From: Aaosphaeria pasadenensis | Lineage: Eukaryota; Ascomycota; Dothideomycetes; Pleosporales | Direction: 5' to 3' | Assembly (NCBI GenBank): GCA_022813625.1 | Contig: JAKLMB010000003.1 | Span: 806,001-870,000 of the forward strand | Length of the DNA: 64,000 nt | In this document: one piece after another, positions 57,892-64,000 of the stretch | Position numbering within the stretch: position 1 is the stretch's first letter | Layout: the number at the start of each line of letters is the position of its first letter | Notes under the pieces: generated by a model | What the model was told of the DNA's origin: nothing | Seen by the model: the letters and a program-made list of their open reading frames with translations, nothing else | The model's database searches: none | Translations under genes and position numbers: made by a program

Positions 57892-58695
57892 ATGGGCGTC
57901 GAAGAGCAAAAAGAAGAGCGCGAGATCCTCGAGTCGATCTACCCAGACGAAATCACAGGTAACCCACCCACCTCCATCCATCCCAACTCTCCCTCCATCC
58001 CACCCCCTAACGCCCTCTCAGACATCTCCCCCACCGAATACCGAATATCCATCGCCCTGGACATCGAATCCGACGACGTCGCCTTTCCCGACCCAGACGA
58101 CGACGAGGACTCCGCCCCGGAAAAACCATGCATAAACCTCACGGTCTCCTACCCGCCCGACTACCCGGACGAAGGCCCCCGTCTCGACATCTCGGCGCCG
58201 CCCAACGCCGCGAAGCACGAGTACCTCGACGTGCAGGAGGACAAAGCGCGGCTGCTGTCCGCGCTGTCCGACACGATTGAGGAGAACCTGGGCATGGCGA
58301 TGGTGTTTACGCTGGTGAGCACGCTAAAGGAGGCGGCGGAGCAGTTGATTGCCGAGAGAGCGGGCGCGAAGCAGGCCGCGCTGGAGCAGGAGGCCGCGCG
58401 CGCCGAGGAGGAGGAGAATAGGAAGTTCCAGGGGCAGGCGGTGACGCGGGAGAGTTTCTTGAAGTGGAGGGAGGGGTTTAGGAGGGAGATGCAGGAGGAG
58501 GAGCAGAGGAGGTTGGAGGAGAAGGAGGAGGCGGAGAAGAAGAAGAGGGGGCCGAAGGAGGAGAAGAGGATGTCGGGCAAGGAGTTGTGGGTTAATGGGT
58601 TGGTTGGGAAGGGTGAGGATGATGAGGGGGAGGGGGACGGGAGGGATGCTTTGGAGGGGATGGAGAAGCTGGGGATTGTTGAGGCGGCTTCTTGA
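57892..58695 (+). CDS. GIR2: GIR2/RWDD1-like RWD-domain protein
   Basis: Gir2 (RWDD1/DFRP2) binds and stabilises the DRG-family GTPase Rbg2 and competes with Gcn2 for Gcn1, linking stalled ribosomes to the stress response. Exons 57892-57958 and 58022-58695 give 246 aa. The 63-nt intron is a multiple of three and stop-free, so the unspliced frame also stays open. Splicing produces DEITDISPTEYRISI, which fits the family, whereas the unspliced form inserts 21 Pro/Ser-rich residues. The RWD domain spans about residues 5-125 (ESIYPDEI, LTVSYPPDYPDEGP). The C-terminal half is a charged helix and the conserved TRESFLKWREGFRREM, then MSGKELW. The coding strand is C-rich in the first half and G-rich in the second. 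Confidence 0.9.
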   Translation: MGVEEQKEEREILESIYPDEITGNPPTSIHPNSPSIPPPNALSDISPTEYRISIALDIESDDVAFPDPDDDEDSAPEKPCINLTVSYPPDYPDEGPRLDISAPPNAAKHEYLDVQEDKARLLSALSDTIEENLGMAMVFTLVSTLKEAAEQLIAERAGAKQAALEQEAARAEEEENRKFQGQAVTRESFLKWREGFRREMQEEEQRRLEEKEEAEKKKRGPKEEKRMSGKELWVNGLVGKGEDDEGEGDGRDALEGMEKLGIVEAAS

Positions 58696-58824
58696 AGGAG
58701 TTCGTGGTAGGAAAAATAATAATATATACCCCGCCGTTTGTACGCAAGGCATTGAGATGGTTGTTCGAGATGATGTGATGTGATTGACACTGTGGAGGAA
58801 TTAAGGTGACTGGGTATCATTCAT

Positions 58825-59772
58825 TCATCTAGCAATCCTCTTCGTACTCTGTTTGCCCTTCTTGCCCCGGACTACCTCCTGACCCTCCGCCTTTGCCAAT
58901 TCGGTCTCCTTGTCTATAATCTCTATCATCCTATCCCTAAGCCGCAGAGTGTTGGACGTGTTTCTATTAAACTCCTTCAGATTCTTGCGCGTCGCGTGAG
59001 CAACCGCGTTAACCCATCGTATATGATCAGCGCCTGCCTCATCCTTCGAAACACCTAGATCCCTCAGCAAGATGCTATCCCACTCGTCCTCCTGCTCCGC
59101 CTGAGGCATGTAGTAGTTCCCAAGCAGAACCCGATCGTCGAACCTCTGGTTGTTCCTCTTCATCTTTTTTAGTATTACGCGGGTGAGCGTTGGCGGCTGG
59201 GGCTTTGTCAGGCGGAGGAAGGGTATTCCATTCGCACTTGCTAGTTTTGGAATGTGTCGGGGCCCGGACAGTTGAGCGTAGGGGCGGACATCGAGGACAG
59301 GCTTCTTGGGAGGGCTTGCGGGCTTCGGAGTGGCGGGTCGACGTATGGGAGGAGGCCGCTTGATTCCAGGCGGAAGGGTTTCTAAGAGCTTTTGAATAAA
59401 GGTGGTGCTTTTCTCGCTGCCAGCGGAGGCGGCATCGAGGTGGTCGAGAGTCTGGTAATAGATTAGCAATGGCTAACCTTTGGACACAACTTGGGCTACT
59501 GACCTCATATCCAGCGCGGAAAGCAAGTCCAATTTGATATGGACTTTGAAGTTTCCGGTTCTTGCGAAACTTTTGGCGCACGACGTTGCTCAGTTCCTTT
59601 TGGTTCTCATCGGCGAGTGGAATAGACGTGCATCGTGACAGCAGAGCTCTATATAGAGCGATTGCTTTGGAGAATGGGTTAGGCTAGTAGTAAAGGCCTA
59701 TTTGAACAGATGTAGCAACTTACCTGCTACGCGATGCCGTGTCGCCTTCCTGGGAAATAGAAATTGGGGCAT
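58825..59772 (-). CDS. LYR-motif (complex 1 LYR family) protein
   Basis: Complement exons 59772-59724, 59664-59504 and 59451-58825 give 278 aa. The N-terminus MPQFLFPRKATRHRVAAIALYRALLSRC contains the ALYRALL core of LYR proteins near residues 18-26. These are small mitochondrial matrix factors for Fe-S transfer or for respiratory-complex and ribosome assembly. The three-helix LYR domain continues to about residue 90 (ELSNVVRQKFRKNRKLQSPYQIGLAFRAGYE). After it a proline-rich linker (PPGIKRPPPIRRP) leads to a longer C-terminal part typical of the fungal-only branch (FLRLTKPQPP, WDSILLRDLGV). The start at 59772 is the only nearby ATG that gives phase 1 at the donor; the next upstream ATG is out of frame. 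The specific client is not known. Its 3' end is 129 bp from GIR2. Confidence 0.85.
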
Positions 59773-60195
59773 GCATAGGTCGTCTCATTGATGGTGATTT
59801 TGGTCGCAAAGACCGGGATTGGTTCGAGTAGAACGTTGATGACGGGTCATCACGTGCCAAGCAGATACCCAAGTTTATGTTCATACCAAAGAACCTGTAG
59901 CTTGTTTATAAACGCCCAGAAGTAGGATCACGGAAGAGAGAGAATTCATAAGGGTATTACTATATATTGCTAAGTGATTCGTGAAAGTCCAGTTCCTATT
60001 CTTGAGCTGCACAGCCTAAATTTGACCAGAACTCCAAACTGATGCACTTCTTTCACCAGGTAGTCTTCATTGATCCGTCAAACAGGACTCTTCCTTGGTT
60101 CGACTTGGTACCTCCGGCCCAGTATTTCTGTGTTATATTGATCAAACCCCCGCCCGTTGCTCCATACTCAGTATTCGCCGATGTATGCTATCATT
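59773..60195. other. Short spacer: LYR promoter and MMS2 3' UTR
   Basis: About 420 bp with no recognisable gene or motif. Confidence 0.45.
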
Positions 60196-60825
60196 CTAGT
60201 AAGTTGAGCCTTCTGGAGGCTGAGGAAGTTTCTTGTGTTGAGGCAAGGCCATGTATCTATGGCTGAATTAATACAAAGAAGAGTGACAGCGTATGAATAA
60301 ACTCACCGACGGAGCTCTATCAGGATTGTCTCCATTGTAAACTCTCGCTTCCACTGTACGAGGCAGGGAAGCTTTGTGGGGTCAACCTATGTACTTGTTA
60401 GTCCTCGCAAGCCAGTCCAGTCTACACATGTGTTTTGTACCTTTCCATTCTTTTGATCCACGCACGGCAGGTTTATCTTCGACGTGAACGAGATCTCTGG
60501 TGGGACATCAGGGTAGCTTGGGCCGCAGTGAATCTTGAGGCTGTAGATGCGGTTCTCGTGCACACTCTATCGGTCGTTAGACAAGATCAACTGCACAGCG
60601 ATCCTGACAAACATACATGCGGAGGACCAAGGATGGTACCATTCCAATCAGACATCAAGAGGTCATCTCCATTGTCAAGACCATACGAGCAAGCCTCTAG
60701 TGAGCGTTTTAGTCAACCGAATACGCATGATTTCTATTGTAGCTGATCCTACCCGCTCCGAGACCCTTCTCGCCCTTTTCAAGCTCCTCCAACAATCGAA
60801 AGTTACGTGGGATCTTCGCACCCAT
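60196..60825 (-). CDS. MMS2: UEV protein MMS2
   Basis: Mms2 is the catalytically inactive ubiquitin-conjugating-enzyme variant that pairs with Ubc13 to build K63-linked chains on PCNA in error-free DNA damage tolerance. Complement exons 60825-60753, 60696-60617, 60566-60441, 60386-60307 and 60262-60196 give 141 aa (yeast 137). The sequence runs MGAKIPRNFRLLEELEKGEKGLGAE, then ACSYGLDNGDDLLMSDWNGT, GPPHSVHENRIYSLKIHCGP, YPDVPPEISFTSKINLPCVD, VQWKRETFTMETIL-like sequence (FTMETILIEL) and the tail KKLPQPPEGSTY. The active-site cysteine region of true E2 enzymes is missing, as expected for a UEV. Five exons averaging 85 nt explain why no long open frame is visible. It is divergent from MON2. Confidence 0.95.
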
Positions 60826-61293
60826 TGTGGACTCGTGATACGGGAGAACGGAAACCGTGTAGGACCGTGGGGCAAGCAGCGAGACCCCGCTATCGATGAC
60901 AGCTATGAAGCAGGAAGCAGGAGGTGGCGGTCGCTCTGAACGGGGAAGGAGTGGTTGTAAAGCACTGAGAGCGAGTGGTCGTGCGTTCGGGATTTGTATA
61001 GGAGTTAAAGAAAAGTTGGTTGTTTGTTAAATAGACTGTTTGTACTCGTATGTAATGACCGCCGTGACAGCCTGTCCTGGAGCCTTGGCGAGCACCCAGA
61101 CCAAACATGCGGCGATTGACGGCAATCGCGGAAGATTATCGGACCGTGTCCGGGGTACTGTGAGACAGGCGGACAGGTTGCCTTTCTGTAAACGCATGAC
61201 ATGGCAACTTTTAAACAATAACATTTTTCACAAAATACAAATTTCTTGTCGGTCTCAGGAAAGTGACCAGATGCTCTGCCTGTTGTCTCGAGG
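60826..61293. promoter_or_regulatory. Divergent promoter of MMS2 and MON2
   Basis: 468 bp without coding potential; no TATA or palindromic element stood out. Confidence 0.45.
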
Positions 61294-64000
61294 ATGACAG
61301 CACAGCTCTTAGCGTCTGAGTTGGGAAACCTGATCCAGGATTCGAAGCGGAAGAACTCCGAACTGAGGAATGCTGCTGAGAAGTCCTTACAAGATCTCAA
61401 ATCTTTGCCTGTGACCTCAGAAGCACAGCTCACAGCTGGTAGGATGAAGAAATCGCCGCTCCAGGAATCTAAACTAATTGCGAACGAGATCTCTCACGGA
61501 GACCCCATTTCATTACACCATTCCTGATTGCATGTGCCACTCACAATGCCAAATTTGCTTTCACTGGTGTAGGCTGCCTGCAAAGGCTCAGTATTTCTCG
61601 TGCATTACCAAAAGAGCGATTGACTGAGGTTTTGGAGGCGTTGCGGGATTCGGTTTCGTTGAGTATGTGAAGATGTACCCATGCATGTGACTTGCTTTTG
61701 ACGAATGACCAGGCCAGGATGTACAGCTCAGGATACTCCAAGCTCTTCCAGCACTACTTCAGAACTACCCAAATGAAATCCGTGGCGAGGCATTGTCGAT
61801 AACATTGCAAATCTGCTCTGCTTTGCAGAATGTGAAAAACTTTGCCATCAGCAATACCGCAGCAGCGACATTGCAGCAACTTGTTATCGCTGTCTTTGAC
61901 AGAGTAGCACTGGAAGATGGTAAGGTTGGTGCTGCTTTCTAGTGAATTCCAATTGACAAAGTTAGAACGGGCTCTGGAGGTACCTACGACTGCAGAAGTT
62001 TCGATTGATGGAGAAGCCATTGCTGTGAGGCCAAGTGCTCACGATGCTTACAAGGTAAGCCTGCCCGGACATTTCCTCAACCGCTGCTGTAGTGACTAAT
62101 TACAAAAGGTGTTCAACGATCTGAACCTTCTTGTTACAGGTGAAAAGCCTATGTACATTCGCTTTTCTTCCTTGCCATCGACTTCAACGCTAGAGCTAAT
62201 CGAAGCGATCCTGGGAAATCATGGTGCTGTTGTGTCTTCACATCCAGAGCAGATTCATATCCTCAGAACCTTGCTCATGCCCATGATAATACGGTCGTTA
62301 TCGGAAAGATTATCGTTCCCGATCACACTCCGCATCATTCGAATACTCAATTTGCTTATACGAGGCCACCTGTCCGTCCTGCCATCGGAATGTGAGATTG
62401 CTCTTGGGTTACTGAATCACATGCTTGATCCCGAAGCATCCCCTCTGTGGAAGCGAGCGCTTTGTTTGGAGGTTTTCCGTGGTATCTATTCGGACTCCCG
62501 GCTCGTGCTCCAGATTTACAACCAATTCGACGAACAAGAAGGCAAGAAACGTATCTTTGGGGATAATCTGGCATCTTTTGTGAGGCTTGCGACGGAGAAG
62601 CCTGCCCTCATCGGGCTCGGACAGCAATCAACCGCACCCAGCGGCCATCTCGACGGTCGGGATCATGGTTCAGATCAAGCGGTTGCGGGGGCAGATGCTC
62701 TCGCCGGCGTTATTGGTGCGCCCGCCACTGAATCAAGTCCCACGGGACCAGTCACAGGAATCAGCACACAATGGAGTTCGATGAAAACCCCATGCATGGA
62801 GAACCTTGATAAGTCTGAACCTCCGACGTTGCCGGAGACCTATGTTTATAGCTTGGTGCTCACCTGTATCACGAATGTGTCGGAAAGCCTTGCAAAATTT
62901 ATCCTGCCTTTGACTGTGCATCACGAGTCCAAGGGAAGGAAGAAGGCCAAGCCGGATGAGAGATCAAGAGCAGACTCCGAGAGCACCGATCAACCCACGG
63001 GACAGACACAGCTCACCAGAACCCAATCTTACCGCAGGAAAACCATTCCTGTCAATCCTTTAACACTGACGGATCACTCTGCACATATCTTCATCCAAAC
63101 CTCATCGACATTGGTGACAGAGTGTTGGCCTGCCGTTCTCGCCACTTGTTCAACCTTTCTCAACGCTGCTCTTGACACAGACTTTTACAGGGCTCTCGTT
63201 CGCGCAATCCAGAAGTTCACCCAAGTCGCCGGCCTCTTGAGGCTATCAACACCCCGAGATGCATTCCTCACAACTCTCGGCAAAGCCGCAGTTCCGTCAC
63301 ACCTTCTCATCGCAAATACCACTTCACCCAAATCAACAATAAACGAGACGCCATCGATTTATTCCAATGCAAAAGGCTTGCTTAGTGTCGATAGCCTAGT
63401 AAGCCAATCGTCAATGTCTGTGGACAAAAGACGCCCCTCTCACGATGTGACTACACCTGCACTAGGGCCTAGAAACCTCTTGTGTTTACGTGCACTTCTC
63501 AACCTGGCTATTGCGCTGGGCCCTACTCTACATTCCGCATGGTCGATTGTCTTCGAGACCTTGCAAGCAGCCGATCTTGTCATGGCACTGTCAAATCCTC
63601 AAAGTGGTTTGCGAACAGCTACACCTGTCATGAGTCGTCCAGATGCAGAATCTTCAGAAAAGGTGGAAGCTGAGACAGCTGCTGTGCAAGCAGCTGCTCG
63701 GAGGCTTTTCGAGAGCACTGTAGACTACCCCAATGATTCATTTGTAGAGCTTCTAAAGCCGCTATGCGCACTACTGGGCGCTGGAAGTCCACCTGCTAGT
63801 GGCTCAGTAACGCCAACGAATGGACCGCGCCCGAAGATCATGCATCAACGCCGTTTAGGCAGCGTATCAGCCTTGTCTCTCAATACCGAGTCGAATGCAC
63901 GAGATTCAATGTTCGCTCTCAACAAGATTGGAGAGCTGGCATCTCTCAATGAACTTAGACTTGCACAATATGATCCTGACGAGAGTGGATGGAATCATTT
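61294..64000 (+). CDS. MON2: MON2 endosome/trans-Golgi scaffold, 5' part (runs off window end)
   Basis: Mon2/Ysl2 is a large HEAT-repeat peripheral membrane protein related to Sec7-family ARF exchange factors; it acts with Dop1 and Neo1 in endosome-Golgi traffic. Exons 61294-61438, 61489-61662, 61713-61919, 61966-62054 and 62109-64000+ give 835 codons so far, about half the usual length. The N-terminal DCB domain begins MTAQLLASELGNLIQDSKRKNSELRNAAEKSL, with RRPHFITPFLIACATHNAKF and GCLQRLSISRALP. The HUS-like region follows (VRPSAHDAYKVFNDLNLL, RFSSLPSTSTLELIEAIL, LLNHMLDPEASPLWKRALCLEVFRGIY). A Ser-rich loop is inserted near residues 455-495. The last exon stays open for 1.9 kb to the window end. 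Intron 3 uses the acceptor at 61964-61965, chosen because it keeps the frame into PTTAEVSIDGE. Confidence 0.93.

Overview
The window is nuclear DNA of a filamentous ascomycete (Pezizomycotina). Genes carry short GT-AG introns, mostly 45-125 nt with CTAAC/CTGAC-like branch points. They are separated by AT- and pyrimidine-rich spacers, and several gene families seen here (Zn2Cys6 regulator, 2EXR/F-box-like protein, SCAP, PPN1) are typical of such fungi. A complete SCAP homologue makes Aspergillus-type Eurotiales less likely, because from memory that lineage lost SCAP. I cannot place the organism more precisely. I see no transposon, rRNA, tRNA, CRISPR or viral gene.

Layout, with exons joined by hand from splice sites and protein families: RLI1/ABCE1 5' half (minus, 1-1204); CHD1 remodeller (plus, 1889-7518); vacuolar endopolyphosphatase PPN1 (plus, 9156-11684); a disordered 929-aa fungal protein (minus, 13186-15975); replication initiator SLD3 (minus, 18415-21192) divergent from a 2EXR/F-box-like gene (plus, 21675-22445); a 4.6-kb gene-free stretch; a 2,540-aa protein with about 24 Trp-Gly motifs (plus, 27049-34912); casein kinase 2 beta (minus, 36460-37729); a class-1 dihydroorotate-dehydrogenase-like enzyme (minus, 38623-39711) divergent from a Zn2Cys6 transcription factor (plus, 40291-42015); a small single-pass membrane protein (plus, 43937-44575); a zinc-free MDR oxidoreductase (minus, 46361-47578); SCAP (minus, 49498-53199); then a compact block of ACL4, GIR2, an LYR protein, MMS2 and MON2 (5' part, running off the end).

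Most genes are housekeeping: ribosome recycling, ribosomal-protein chaperoning, Gcn1/DRG control, chromatin, replication licensing, CK2, DNA-damage ubiquitination and endosomal traffic. Accessory content is the WG-motif protein, the DHODH-like enzyme with its adjacent regulator, the MDR enzyme and the orphan membrane protein.

Most worth a second look: the WG-repeat protein, whose motif pattern recalls Argonaute-hook platforms; a 4-nt micro-exon needed to build the zinc cluster of the transcription factor; a 12-nt micro-exon in RLI1; a TACTCCGTA motif about 14-fold over chance and confined to spacers; a 16-bp palindrome in the ACL4/GIR2 divergent promoter; and base-skew switches inside several coding regions.
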